A program made the translations under genes and the position numbers. From contig NC_019879.2 of the NCBI RefSeq assembly GCF_002234675.1, positions 6,577,325 to 6,641,324 of the forward strand: 64,000 nucleotides of DNA. Direction: 5' to 3'. The notes beneath the pieces are model-generated. The model saw only the letters and a program-made list of their open reading frames with translations, was not told the origin of the DNA and did no database searches. The stretch is from Oryzias latipes. Taxonomy: Eukaryota; Chordata; Actinopteri; Beloniformes; Adrianichthyidae. Shown here piece by piece: positions 1-11,194 of this stretch. Within the stretch, counting starts at the first letter, position 1. Each line of letters starts with the position of its first letter.

Positions 1-1822
1 CTTCCTGGGTCTTGCCCCAAACCAGAATGTCGGCCAGCACACCTGCTAGGCCGCTGGTCACCTCAGTCACCATCATTTTCTGAAAATGTTCTGGGGCTGA
101 TGCAATGCCAAATGGCAACCGATTAAAATAGTAGTGCCCAAAAGGTGTTATGAAAGTGGTGTACTTAGCAGACTCCTCTGTTAATGGCACCTACCAGAAG
201 CCCATGTTGGCATCCAGTTTGCTAAAAACTGTTGCACCTGCTAGCATCCCTAACGTGTGCTCAACGGAAGGCAGGATAAATTTTTCTCTGCGAACTGCTT
301 GGTTCATGTTGGTGAAGTCCACACAGAGACGTACTGCACCTGATTTCTTAGGGACCACTACCATCCCTGCACACCATTCAGTGGGATCTTCAACTTTGGT
401 GATGATGCCCATTTTTTCCATGCGGTCTATCTCCTCCTTCACTTTGCCCATGAGAGGTAGTGGGACCCTGCGTGGAGTCTGCAGAGAGAAGGGCACAGCA
501 TCTGGTTGCAGTTTGATTGAATATGGCCTCTGCACAAGGCCTAGACCGCTGCACAGACGGGGATATAACTGTTTCACCGTCTCCACGGTGATGTTGTTGA
601 CTCTGGACACAAGCTGAAGCTGTTTTATAGCTGGTAACCCCAGCAGGGCAGTATGAAGATCTTCCACTACATAAATGTCTGCTGAGGCTGTCTTTTTTCC
701 GCTGCGCAGTGTTTCTTTTGCCACCCCCAGGACGTGAAGCACGTTGCCACCTGGTCCAAACAGCAGACGCTTTGGCTTCACCAGATGTTTTGCAGCTTCT
801 CCTCCTGTTATTTCCCGGTAAACATCGGCGGGTAGGGCAGTAACATCAGCGCCAGTGTCTATTTTGAAGCGCACTTTCTTGTGTCTTACTTGAAGCTGCA
901 CCGACCATGGGTCTGCACCAGCATTAACAGTTCCTAGAAAAAAGCCTTCTTCCTCTGCAGTCACTGCATTCACAGACTTTATATTGCTTCTGCAAACTTT
1001 GCCATAATGTCCTTTTTTTCCACACGTGTGACATGCAGCTTCTTTTGCAGGACATTCTGATTTTGCATGTGAGGGCACCTTCCCACATCTATTGCAGGTT
1101 AGCATTTGAGCATGAGGTGGACGTGCATTTTGTCTGAACTTGGTCTGCATTTGTGACTGTGCTTGAGCCTTAGCAGGAAATCTGGGCTTTCTGTAGTTCT
1201 TAGCTTGAACAGCATCGACATTTGAGCACTTAGCACTGCTGCTTTCTCCTCTTAAGTCTGACTGCTGTCGCCTAACTTCTTCAGATTGCCTAGCTTTTAT
1301 GATGGCAGTGTCCAGGGTTAGTCTGTCATCTAGCTGTAACTTTTCAGACAGGGCTGTGTTTCTCAAGCAAACCACTAACCTGTCGCGGATCAGTTCATCA
1401 CGTAGCTGTCCATAGTCACAGTGTTCGGCTAGCCCATAAAGCGCCGTTATGAAGGAATCCACAGTTTCTTCCGGCTGCTGCACACGCCGATTAAACTTGG
1501 CTCTTTCATAAATTACGTTCTTCTTGGGCACAAAGAACGAGTCTAGCCCGGCTTTTACCGCTGCATACTGTTTCCTTTCATCCGCCGTTAGCGTTAGCCC
1601 TCTCAGCACGTCTTCTGCTTCGTCCCCCATGCAGTAAACCAACGTGTTTACCTAGTTTTCTTCCGACGTCACGCTAAGGTTGCTTGCGAGCCGAAAGCGC
1701 TCAAAACGTCTTATCCATCGCTCCCATTCTTGTGGTTTTGTGAAGTCAAACGACTCAGGAGGTTGTATGGTAAACGTAGCACATGGGGTAGCTTGCGGCG
1801 CTGCCATTTCGTCCTCGGACAT
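1..1822 (-). mobile_element. Gypsy-type LTR retrotransposon gag-pol, degenerate, runs off the left edge
   Basis: Read on the minus strand, one frame runs from an ATG at 1820-1822. It begins with a retrotransposon gag N-terminus (PPESFDF, then W-E-R-W) and a capsid-like helical region. Two CCHC-type zinc knuckles follow (CNRCGK... and CHTCGKKGHYGKVC), the first with altered spacing. Then come an aspartic protease with the DTG triad (IDTGADVTALP) and the start of reverse transcriptase (LPFGIASAPEHFQ, beyond the stop). An in-frame TAG lies at 1652-1654 and another at 191-193. In 1-190 the reading continues but the YxDD catalytic box is damaged, with only one aspartate left before ILVWG. The copy is therefore inactive. 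RNase H and integrase would lie left of the window. Family assignment (Metaviridae/gypsy) rests on the domain order and RT motifs. Confidence 0.9.
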
Positions 1823-1915
1823 GCCCTGAACTTGCCGTGCTCCGCCGGTCTCTTTCTTTTTCTTTTTTGTCTTTAACTTTTTTTTTGTTCAGTCAGTCCA
1901 ACAGCATCCCACTTC

Positions 1916-2101
1916 TGTCACCATGTCGTGTTGTTGTTTTATCAAGAAGGCTCCGGGACGGGACGTGCTGTAGACTGCTTTATTCAACAACCGGAAAACA
2001 ACCACACAGTCCTGAACTCTCCCTAGCGCGCCCCCTCGTGGGCCCGCCTCTCATGACATCTCCTTAACTAGGGTTTTACCCCCAACATGTATAATACCAC
2101 A
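1916..2101 (-). mobile_element. 5' LTR of the gypsy-type element
   Basis: On the minus strand this 186-bp segment starts TGTGGTATTATACATG and ends GGTGACA, so it has the TG...CA ends of an LTR. It holds a TATA-like TATTATA near its start and an AATAAA signal (TTGAATAAAGCAG) in the middle. It lies directly upstream of the gag start, with about 95 bases of leader between. To its right the sequence switches abruptly at 2102 to reverse-transcriptase code of another element, so 2101/2102 is an insertion boundary. The matching 3' LTR would be left of the window. No standard primer-binding site was recognised after the LTR. Confidence 0.7.
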
Positions 2102-2540
2102 CAGCCAGGGGGCGGAGGAAGTCTGGTTTTGGGACCACAGGATTTCCTTTCTGCTCTTTGCAGATGATGTTGTCCTGTTGGCTTCATCGAGCCAGGATGT
2201 CCAGCATGTATTGTGGTAGGGTGCTTTGCTGCAGAGTGAGAAGGGGCTGGGATGAGGGACACCACCGCTAGGTCTGAGGCCATGATCCTTGTCCGGAGAC
2301 AGGTAGTTTGTCCTTTCTGGGTGGATAGAGGGCTCCTGCCACAAGTAGAGGAGTTTAAGGATCTCTGGGTCTTGTTCACGAGTGAGGGAAGATCGGAGCA
2401 TGAGATCGACGGGCAGATTGGAGCAGCATCTGCTGTTATGCGTTTGCTATAATGGTCTGTTGTGGGGAAGAGAGAGCTGAGCCAGAAAAGAAAACTCTCA
2501 ATTCACCGGTCGATGTTCGTTCTTTTTAATACTCACCTAT
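2102..2540 (+). mobile_element. RTE/Rex3-type LINE, reverse transcriptase, left piece
   Basis: In the frame starting at 2103 the sequence reads as reverse transcriptase: a GAEEVWFWDHRISFLLFADD block containing the A-D-D catalytic motif, then VVLLASS. After a frameshift it continues with LLPQVEEFKDLWVLFTSEG, IGAASAV and GKRELSQKRKLSIHRSM. These are the usual RT and thumb motifs of a very common fish LINE (RTE clade, Rex3-like; the clade name is from memory). The left part is cut off by the gypsy LTR at 2101/2102. The right part stops near 2540 where a second LINE is inserted, and the element resumes at about 4301. Confidence 0.8.
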
Positions 2541-4300
2541 TGAGACTACAGCTGGTTGGGAATCACCATGTCAACATCTGCTGTGTGCTCATCATCACAG
2601 AAACTTGGCTTCACCCGGACATACCCGACGCTAGCGTGCAACTCGAGGGCCGCACTGTGCTGCGCGGGGCCAGAACAAAGGACTCCAGTAAGAGCAGGGG
2701 GGGGGGACTCTGTGTTTACGTGCACGAAAACTGGTGCAACAACGGAACGATCATCGACCAGCACTGCTACTCCGACGTGGAGCTCATGTCTGTTAGATGT
2801 CGGACGTTTTTTCTTCCAAGAGAGCTGACTGTTGTGACTGCTGTGTACATGTTGCCGGACGCCAACGAAAACACAGCGCTCTCTCTCCTGCTGAACGCCA
2901 TAAACAAACAGCAGCGGGCTCACCCCGATGGCGTTCATATTGTGGCAGGAGACTTTAATAAGGCCAACTTAAAGACTGTTCTCCCGAAGTTCTACTAGCA
3001 TGTGAAGTGTTCTACAAGGAGGAAGAACACTCTGGATCATGTCTACACGAACATCATGCATGCATACAGAGCCACGCCCCTCCCCCACCTCAGACAGTCA
3101 GACCATCTTTCTCTCCTGCTCTTCCCGGCCTACACCCCCCTCAGACGCCAATCCAGGCAGACCAAAAAGACCATCACAACCCGGACTAAGGATGCTCTTC
3201 CCATGCTGCAGGACTGCTTCCTGCAGACAGACTGGGACTTATTCCACCACCAGGAGCTGGAGACACTCACAGGAACAGTGCTGGACTACATACAGTTCTG
3301 CATTGGGAATGTGATTGTGGACAAAACCATCAGGGTTTTTCCAAACCAGAAACCCTGGATGACTACCCAAGTCCACTCCCTCCTTAGAGCTCGAGACGCT
3401 GCCTTCAGGTCAGGGGACGGAGCACTATACAGTGCTGCCCGAGCTGACTTGAAAAGAGGAGTTAAAGCAGCCAAGGCAGACCACAGGATGTGTTTAGAGG
3501 CTCACATTTCCAGCAATAATCCGCGATAAGTTTGGCGGGGCCTCCAGGACATTACAAACTTCAGGGGCTGTGATGTGTCCTCAGCAGCTCCAGATGCTAC
3601 ACGGGCAGAGGAGCTTAATTGCTTCTTTGCTCGCCATAAAACCACCCAACACCACCCCTCCACCAACCTGCTGCTGACCTTCTACCAGTCATCCATCCAG
3701 AGCCTGCTTACTTACTGCATAACTGTTTGGTTCGGCAGCTGCATGGCCGCGGATAAGAAGAGACTGCAGAGAGTCGTAGAGACGGCTCAGAAAATCATTG
3801 GACGCCCTCTCCCGACCCTGACGGACATCTACTCCACGCGCTGCATCACTAGGGCTCATAACATTATCAAGGACAGTTCACACAGACCTGTTCAACCTGC
3901 TGCCCTCTGGGAGGCGCTACAGAGGCATCTCAAGCAAAACGAACAGACTCAAAAACAGCTTCTTTCCAAAGCCAATAACTATCCTCAATTCCCAAATGCA
4001 CAGATAAAATCCATATTCCTGTTTACTTACTCTGTCCACAGTGTCAACACTCTACCTCATTACCACCTCTTGCACTTCTGACATGTTTACACACAGTTTT
4101 CGTACGCAATTTTGCACAATAATTTCGGCACTCTTCATTACAGTTTATATTTGCACACTTGTACATACTGTTTGTTTGTTTGATTTTATTGTATTAAAAT
4201 GTTTTTTTATTTTCCCTTCCTTGCTGTTCTTACTGGTGGCGATGCTTCAATTTCATTGTACTATGCACAATGACAATAAAGCAAATCTAGATCTAAATCT
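2541..4300 (+). mobile_element. CR1/Rex1-like LINE, 5'-truncated and internally deleted, inserted in the RTE LINE
   Basis: The segment starts inside an APE-type endonuclease domain (ITETWLHPDIPD..., GGGLCVYV, then HIVAGDFN around 2940). It continues through the endonuclease/RT linker (LDHVYTN, SDHLSLLL, KPWMT) to about 3645. There the reading jumps from EELNCFFAR straight to the C-terminal tail NLLLTFYQSSIQSLLTYC...RLQRVVETAQKIIGRPLP. The catalytic core of the reverse transcriptase is therefore missing, an internal deletion. The 3' end is AATTTCATTGTACTATGCAC followed by AATAAA and a short (TCTAAA)-like tail ending at about 4300. Frameshifts break the ORF near 2998 and 3529. A related 3' fragment lies at 9735-10449 on the other strand. 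Confidence 0.85.
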
Positions 4301-4695
4301 ATGGTCATGAGGTCTGGGTCATGATTGAAAGAATCAGGTCCCGAATACAAGTCTCTGAAATGGGCTTCCTCCTTTTGGTGGCTGGGTGCTCCCTTAGAGA
4401 CAGGGTGAGAAGCTCGGTCACCCGCAGAGAGCTCGGAGTAGAACCGCTGGTCCCCACATCCTGAGGATCCAGTTGAGGTGCCTCGGGCATCTGGTCCGGA
4501 TGTTCCAGGCATGTCCCAATGGATGAAGGCCAGGGGAAGACTCAGGACACGCTGGAGAGACTATATCTGTTGGCTGGCCTGGGAACACTTGGGGTCCTCC
4601 CAGAGGAGCTGGAGGAAGAGACTGGGGAGAGGGAAGTCCGGGATTCTCTGCTTAGACTTCTGCCCCCACCACCCATTCCATGAGCAGAAGAATAT
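4301..4695 (+). mobile_element. RTE/Rex3-type LINE, right piece (RT C-terminus and 3' end)
   Basis: The reading resumes with GHEVWVMIERIRSRIQVSEM, which in this LINE family follows directly after the block ending at 2540. The rest matches the family's C-terminus: RRELGVEPLV, then RDYICWLAWEHLG, EELEEETGEREVRDSL, LRLLPPPP. Several frameshifts are present, so it is a dead copy. Its co-linearity with 2102-2540 shows that the LINE at 2541-4300 is an insertion. Confidence 0.8.
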
Positions 4696-4894
4696 GCATG
4701 GATGGATAAAAGCAGCATCTTTCATTATTTCATGGAACTCAAGCTACTAATCCACAGAAACATTTAAGAACATTAATAATGGTAAAAGTTTACTTAGTGT
4801 GAATAAGTTGATGGCGTTAATTGTAAGAAAATAAATTGATTCATAATAATAACAGCTTTTTTAAAATTATTATTCTGTTAAAATTTTAACTTGA

Positions 4895-5118
4895 CACTGT
4901 GGTGCATAGATAGAGCAGTCAATCTCTGTTCTGAGGATTGCAGGTTTAGTTCCCACCTTGCCTGCTCATGTGTCTAAGTGTCCTTGGGGAAGACACCAAA
5001 CCCCTGATTGCTCTTAGTGGTTGAGGTTGGCACCAGTGTTCAGCAGTGGAGCCACCATCAGTGTGTGAATGTGTGTTTGTGTGGGTGAATGGGACTGTGA
5101 CTGTAAAGAAAAAAGATC
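4895..5118 (+). mobile_element. tRNA-derived SINE (family 1), + copy
   Basis: The left end is tRNA-like: GTGGTGCATAGATAGAGC resembles an A box region and GCAGGTTTAGTTCCCACC a degenerate B box. A body follows (GTGTCTAAGTGTCCTTGGGG), then a GT-rich part with GTGAATGGGACTGTGACTGT. The same body occurs on the minus strand at 59982-60195, and its 3' part at 11766-11895. The surrounding 4,700-5,440 is otherwise AT-rich without recognisable coding content. Confidence 0.6.
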
Positions 5119-5440
5119 TTGCCATATTTTCTGCATTAACACCTATAGCCTGTTAAGCTTGATGTGCAACTTTGGTAAAGTTAACAAATAGTTCCTTATT
5201 AATTGGTATTAGAGCACATAACAGGCCAGGTTGTAATGTTGTTTTAACTGATATAAAAATACCTGATAGGTAATAAAACCATTTCTTGACACCAAGTAGG
5301 AGGAACAGAAAGTGACATTCTGTAAATTTTTGCAGAGGTTTTGCACAAATTCTGATTCTGTGGATGTAAAAGACATCTAATCTGCTTGTTTTCAGTAGTG
5401 TGCTAATTGTGAATTGCTTTAAGTTTTAAATGTTCTCCAG

Positions 5441-8226
5441 GGAAACCAGGATGTCCTGCAGGATGGACTGGATTTTGTTCCTCTTGTTACTTCTTCTCTG
5501 TGAAGTCTAAGTCCTGGGATGAAGCAAGAAAGTTCTGCAGAGCCAGAGGAGCTGATCTGGTGGTAAACACCAAATATGAAAAGGTGCTTGTTTCTTTAGT
5601 TTGTGTCTGTTTTGGATTACTTCTTTTTAAGAAAATACAACAAAAAAGATTTAAACAGCATCAACAAAAACAATAAAATAATTATTTAGTGAGGACAACC
5701 CAAATCAGTCCAAACAAAGGAGGAAGTGATAACTGCAGTCAGCCCCACATTGTGGAAATCTAAAACACAGGATAGAGTTAGTGAGGGAAAACAGAAATTG
5801 CAAGGAAGAAATATGACAGAGTCATCCTTACAGCATGAATCAAATAGGACTAATAGGAGACTCAGAGAAGAGGAAGAGGCAAAACTCCAAAAAGAACTAG
5901 TTCCACGCGACATAATCCACTTCAATCTGTCTAGATGTGAGCAGTCAAGTAAATCCAAATCTTGTGAACAACTTCCACAAACAAGACAACAAAAATCTCC
6001 TGACACAAAAAAAGGAAAAGAAGAAAAAAAAACCTCACAGTAATCCAACACAACAGTACCGGTACTCTTCAGAAATCCGCTCTGACAGTCTCAGCAACAT
6101 GAAATCAGACCAAAGAGCTGGCACCAGAGTGAATAGAAGTATACGTATATATGATGTTGTTTACAGGTGACAAAAGCTGCGTTTAATTGGACAAAAGTAA
6201 TCGGAATAAACGTGTAATCAGAAAAAACATGCGCCATGTAAACACGCCGTTAGAAATACTCTGCCCTGATCAGACTCGTTCGGATCAAAATTTCTTTCCA
6301 ATCGAGATAGGTGGGTTATGCCAATTGTTGATACGATCATGGTGCATATAAACAGTTTATTATTCTGATCGTAGGTCACTACTGCGCTGGCTTTGCGTCA
6401 CGTGGCGCTCCAGAGAAAGCTTTGGAGCGCGACCACAGAACCGGCCGGCTGTTCCACGCAACCGGACCACGTCTCTGTGCAAAGGGGCGGGACTTGTAGC
6501 TTTGTGTGTGCAGGCAGGGGAGAGTGCTTTGTTACGCGAGCTGCCGGACTCAGAAGAACCGTGTCTCCCGGGAGGACCATATCTCCAAGCAGAGGAGCTC
6601 TGGGACAGTTTTGAGCTAACAGAGGCAGCTTTTGAATGCAAAAAAAGGGGGTGCAGAGTCAGACACAGGATCAGGAGACAAAAGATCAGGTCCAAATATA
6701 ACGCTCGGTAAGGAAGGCAAACAATACTTCGCACTGAACTTCACTCAGTTCAAAGCTAAAGTATGCTGTGGTTGATTAAATGGATGAAAGTCAGGTGTGG
6801 GGCATCCAGGAAATGTGTAAACTCTGGGGACGGCGAGGGGGAGGCAGAGCTCTTACTTCTGACTGTTCCACTGAAAGTTTTTTTTCCTTTTTTCGCTTTA
6901 ATGAGGATAAGTTAGCATTGTACTGTAAATTGAAAATGGATCCAGAAAGAATCAAAGACGTTTGTTATAAACTAATTGTTACTTTGACAAATTGATCTTT
7001 CTTAGAAGGCTGATTACAGTATTGCCCACTTTAAACCTGTGAGCCACAGGAATCCTTCAATAAAACATTGATGGAGAGAAGCTTGTTTCAAATCAAATCA
7101 AATCAACCTTTATTTATATAGCACCTTTTCAACAACATATGTCACTCAAAGTGCTGTGCATAAAATACAATAAAATTTAAAAACAAGATGACAAAACAAA
7201 CCGTGCGACAACCCCCCCCCCCCCCCCCCCCCCCCGCAAACACACACACACACACACCCACACACATCAAAAAAATAATAATAAATAAATAAAAAAGTGA
7301 TAAAATGATAGAATGTAGAGACCATGCTTTGTCCTGAAGTGGGGAAACGATATTTTGGGGACATGTCCACATCAGCGACCCCCCCAACCCAAGTTCACGG
7401 AGAACACAACCACAGAAACCCCCAGATCCGATCAAAAGAGTCTGACCCAGGAGATCCCACTGCAGCGACCCCGTTTACTGAGAAGGGTCAGTCACCGATA
7501 TGGAGGATCCCTCAGAGGAAAACACTGGAGTGTAATAAAATGTAAAAGGAATAAAATTAAAATATATATAAAACATAAACAAAAAACAAATAATTACATA
7601 AACCTTAATAGGCATATGAAATGGTAAGAGCGACTTAAAAATTAATAGAATAAATAAATAAATGTATTTACATACACATATAAAACTAGTTAAAAGAAAA
7701 AAATAATTAAAATATCAAAAAAAAAAGACAAAAAAGGATTCATTAATTTGTTGATATCATCTGTATTGTGCTTATGCTTGTTTTGTAACGTAAGATAATA
7801 ATACATTTTTTGATGGTATTCTATTTAAATTTAAATGTGTTTAAATCATTAGTTTACGTTAAGTTTTACATTTTGAAAGTGTGTCTTTTTTATTTTTTCA
7901 AAACATGTTGAAAGGCTGCAGAACAGCATTATGAGTCAAAGCAAAAATGCAACACAATTTTTTAAATTTTTTGCAGACTTTTCTTTTTGAATTCAGAGAT
8001 CAATCAGTCTGGATTGGACTGACTGACAAAGTCCAGGAGGGGACCTGGAAATGGGTAGATGGAAGTCCTCTGACTCTGAAGTGAGTGTTCAGTCTGGATC
8101 AGTGCTACTAAAACACAGAGTGGGCTGGGGGTCGGTTTACCTTCTTGCATTTGATTATAATTGTTTTTATCTAGTGGAGTAAAAAGCACAAAAGTAACAC
8201 ACACACACACACACACATACCTACAC

Positions 8227-8287
<61 letters not shown>

Positions 8288-8811
8288 CCATGGTCACATG
8301 TCACGTGATGCGGCGCTATGAGCCGCAACACGTAACAAATAGTCCGCTTTTTGTGAGAAAAGCAATCCAAATCGGAAAAAAAAAAGAATTAAGGACTAAA
8401 AGCTGGTTAATATGTATTGCTTTTTAAGTTTTTTTTTAAGTGACCATGGTATAAGCAGGTTAATTGCCTTCGAAGTGTGCGTTATTACTTGTTAACGCAC
8501 TTCGCGGAAGGCTTCCACGGCGTGCATTAAAAAGTAATAACGCACACTTCGTCGGCCATTAACCCTTACACATACACTTAAGAAACACAAATACTTGTAT
8601 GCATATTTGTATGCTGTCTTAATCAGATCCTTTTATTTTCTGACCTGACAGGTTCTGGGGGGAAAATCAGCCTGATAATGGTGGTGGAAGCATACGTTAC
8701 GGAGACGAAGACTGTGCTGAAATTAGAGGAACTCCTGGATCTTGGAATGATATTTCATGTGAAACTTCTCTACGGTGGATCTGTGAAAAAGAAGGAACTT
8801 TATTTGATTGA
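5441..8811 (+). CDS. C-type lectin-like receptor, C-terminal lectin domain (three exons; 5' part not seen)
   Basis: Three exons with good splice sites and matching phases encode a complete C-type lectin domain: 5441-5583 (CPAGWTGFCSSCYFFS, then SWDEARKFCRARGADL), 7977-8080 (WIGLTDKVQEGTWKWVDGSP) and 8652-8811 (FWGENQPDN, DCAEI, WNDISCE, WICEK, stop TGA). The QPD motif in the long loop and the WND triplet are Ca-dependent sugar-binding signatures; QPD is usually linked to galactose-type specificity. The exon layout fits fish CD209/CLEC4-like type II receptors. No start codon, transmembrane or neck exon was found on + upstream of 5441 within the window, where the transposon nest lies. The gene is therefore either a fragment or has its 5' exons left of the window. 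The first intron (5584-7976) is swollen with repeats. One residue (I in the usual VVINT) is missing at the end of exon 1. Expression is unknown. Confidence 0.75.
5584..7976 (+). other. Lectin intron with repeat debris
   Basis: This 2.4-kb stretch holds no convincing gene. Near 6190-6380 are paired fragments around ACATGCGCCATGTAAACACG and AATCGGAATAAACG, typical of a fish MITE, but no clear ends were found. At 7085-7200 is a LINE/SINE tail in minus orientation: (CAAAT)n, then CCTTTATTTATATAGCACC. A 27-base poly-C run lies at about 7210-7236, followed by (CA)n. Confidence 0.4.
8161..8283. repeat. Microsatellites (AC)n and (TA)n
   Basis: A short (AC)n run at about 8197-8216 is followed by an uninterrupted (TA)n run at about 8230-8282, inside the lectin gene's second intron. 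Confidence 0.9.
8284..8577. repeat. Palindromic mobile repeat (hairpin family), copy 1
   Basis: The segment contains two nested inverted repeats. TACCATGGTCAC at about 8286 is inverted at about 8442. An inner hairpin at about 8455-8570 has arms GAAGTGTGCGTTATTACTTG and AAGTAATAACGCACACTTCG around a GC-rich centre (GCGGAAGGCTTCCACGGCG). The hairpin and the TACCATGGTCAC arm recur in reverse orientation at 62,308-62,450. The element sits in the second intron of the lectin gene. Confidence 0.7.
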
Positions 8812-9194
8812 AAATTACTTTAAATTAAGATGTAGTTTCATCTTTTTTTTCACCTCTGAGAAGAATTACAGGGTACAAGACAATCCAAAACATATTTGCT
8901 TCTTTTTCTAAGGTAAAAAATACCTGCAGCTAACTTTAAAAGTGAGAAAACTATTCTAAAAAAATAGTCCTCACTTGAAAAATGTAATCAATTATTTTAT
9001 TAAAATCTACTTTATGTCTGAAGATTTTGTTTTTAAATTTGACATTTCATTGCCAATCGAAGAAATTCTTTTTTGCTTTTCTTGACTCCAGTTGAATGAG
9101 ATTTCAATATCAAGTGGCTTCTTACACAGTGTTGTCTACGAAGGTAAATATGTTCCAAAAAGGACGAGCTTGTAGATTTGATGTGAGAACTTGT

Positions 9195-10485
9195 AACATA
9201 GAATGTGAGAACTTACACACCAAAAATCTGCATCTGTGTGTAAAAATCTTCTGCCGTAAAGTTTGACAAACAAAATTACAACTGACAAATTTCCATTTGC
9301 ATGTGTTCATTTAGAGTTACAACTTCAAATCTGTGATTCCAACTGCTCAAATGTGCGTCTGCGTGTGCTCGAATCTGCTGGTGCAAATCACAAGTGCGCT
9401 ACAACTGCGCTCAGACTTCTGACACATTCCTTGCGAAACTTGTGTCAAAACTGATCTATGTCCGAAAAAAATTGAACAATGGGGGGGGGATTAGAGGAGG
9501 GGGGGGGGGTCAACCAATCAGAGTGCAGCACTCAGAGGACTCGGTAAAGTTAGAAAGGTCTTCACAGATTCTGACTTCCTGCTTCAATACCTCTTCAGAT
9601 AAACGTTCAAATGTGACAGCAAGTATATCATTCATTTTGTATTCACTCAGAGATTGAACTACAAATGTATTTCTAAAGAAAAAGTTATTTTTTTCCTGCA
9701 TTTTAATGACAAATGATCTCTTCGTGCTGTAAATCAGAGTCAGAATCCTTTTATTGTCATTGTACATGGTGATAGAATGAAATTGCAGCAGCCTTGGAGT
9801 GGTGAAGATAAATAGAATAGAATAGAATAAAATAAAATGAAATGAAAATACTGTAACTCACATGTCTAAACAAAAATTGTACAATATGTAAAGAAACAAT
9901 TTACGATGAAATATGTGTGAACAAAATAGAATGGAATGAGTTGAGTTGCCATTAGCGCAGCATAATAAATATTGTGTGTTATTGCAAAGAGACCCGGTTA
10001 TTGCACAGAAGACAGTTATTGCACACATACGAAGTAGTCGGTAATTTAGCATTCGTAAAAAGTCAGAGTGGGGTGTAGTGGGTGGAAGTATGTTTATCCT
10101 GTATAGTGATTGTCTGTGGAAAAAAGCTGTTCCTTAGTCTGTCTGTCCTGGTTCTGATGGACCTCTACCTCCTTCCAAAGGGCAGCAGATCAAACAGGGG
10201 GAAAGCAGGATGGGTGGAGTCACTCTGCTGAGGCTGGTAGATGTTCTTCAGTGAGGGGAGAGGGCAGCCAATCATCCTCTGCGCTGTCTTTACCACTCTC
10301 TGGAGGCTCTGCCGTTCTGCTTCAGTGAAGTGGGAGAACCACTCTGTGATGCAGTGGGACAGGATGCTCTCGATCGTTGAGTGGTAGAAGGTTACCAGAA
10401 GCTCCTGGCTCACATTGTTCTTCCTGAGCCTTCTCAGGAAGAACAACAAGAATTTTTGGTGTGTAAGTTCTCAATATTCGAATTT
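9195..10485. mobile_element. Probable non-autonomous TIR element, interrupted by a LINE fragment
   Basis: TGAGAACTTACACACCAAAA at about 9204-9223 is matched, inverted, by TTTTGGTGTGTAAGTTCTCA at about 10454-10473. The left arm is preceded by a partial duplicate (TGAGAACTTGTAACATAG). Between the arms lie low-complexity G runs (9481-9510) and the CR1-like LINE fragment at 9735-10449. Exact ends and target duplications were not resolved. Confidence 0.5.
9735..10449 (-). mobile_element. CR1/Rex1-like LINE 3' fragment
   Basis: On the minus strand, from 10449, it encodes the C-terminal tail FFLRRLRKNNVSQELLVTFY, STIESILSHCITEWF and RLQRVV-like LQRVVKTAQRMIGCPLPSL. A 3' UTR follows with CAATTTCATTCTATCACC and an AATAAA signal near 9750. 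It is the same family as the LINE at 2541-4300. It is strongly 5'-truncated and non-functional. Confidence 0.8.
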
Positions 10486-10784
10486 GGGTTCTTTGACCTT
10501 GTTGACTGGTTCATCAAAATTACACTTTTGAATCCCGCCTCTTCCTCATTTTACCCGTTTTAACTATTTTAATTTTAAACTGTTCACATTTATTTTAAAA
10601 CTTTAAAAATGTTGTGGCATGTGCAGCTCCCTGTTGTGTTCTATTAACACAATAAGAATCTAAATAAAGACAATGAAACAAGTAAAAAAAAAAATTAAAG
10701 AATCCATATGGAAACTAATAAACCATCACATAGACAGACCCATACAACACTGCAGGATGATTGTTTCAGGTTTTCTACATTACA

Positions 10785-11092
10785 ACTTCCATTCATCTGT
10801 TTTCTATTCCTGCTTGTGACGGTTGCTGGAGCGTATCACTGCTACTTTAGGAGGAGTGCGAGTTACACCCATTTGTAGTCCATTACAGACTCACACATAT
10901 TCACACCTAAGGGACAATTTAGAGTCACCAATTCAGCTATGAAGCAGGTTTTGGGACTGTGGGAGGAAGCAGGAAGCCCACACATACACAGGGAGATTAC
11001 GCAAACTCCACATAAAAAAGGCATATAAATGTTCCTGCAGGGGATTTAACCATTTGAGACGCAAGTCCTAACAACTAAATCGTGTAGCCTCC
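10785..11092 (-). mobile_element. SINE-like dispersed repeat, minus orientation
   Basis: The plus strand contains GACTCACACATATTCACACC, ACAATTTAGAGTCACCAATT, GGGACTGTGGGAGGAAGCAG and GCAAACTCCACATAAAAAAG, a well-known consecutive set of motifs of a dispersed fish repeat. On the minus strand the head carries GGTTAAATCCC, resembling a tRNA B box, so a tRNA-derived SINE is likely. Confidence 0.6.
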
Positions 11093-11194
11093 TATTCTAC
11101 ACCATAATAAAAGTAAATACAAATTACATTTTGACTTGAGTCTAAAAGAAAAAACACTCGGTCACATTTGGTCTATTGTGAGTTAAATACTCAC

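Noticed and set aside
150..617. 155-codon ORF on +
   Set aside because: Antisense shadow of the gypsy gag-pol frame.
7142..7435. 97-codon ORF on - with poly-Gly
   Set aside because: Translation of poly-C and (CA)n microsatellites.
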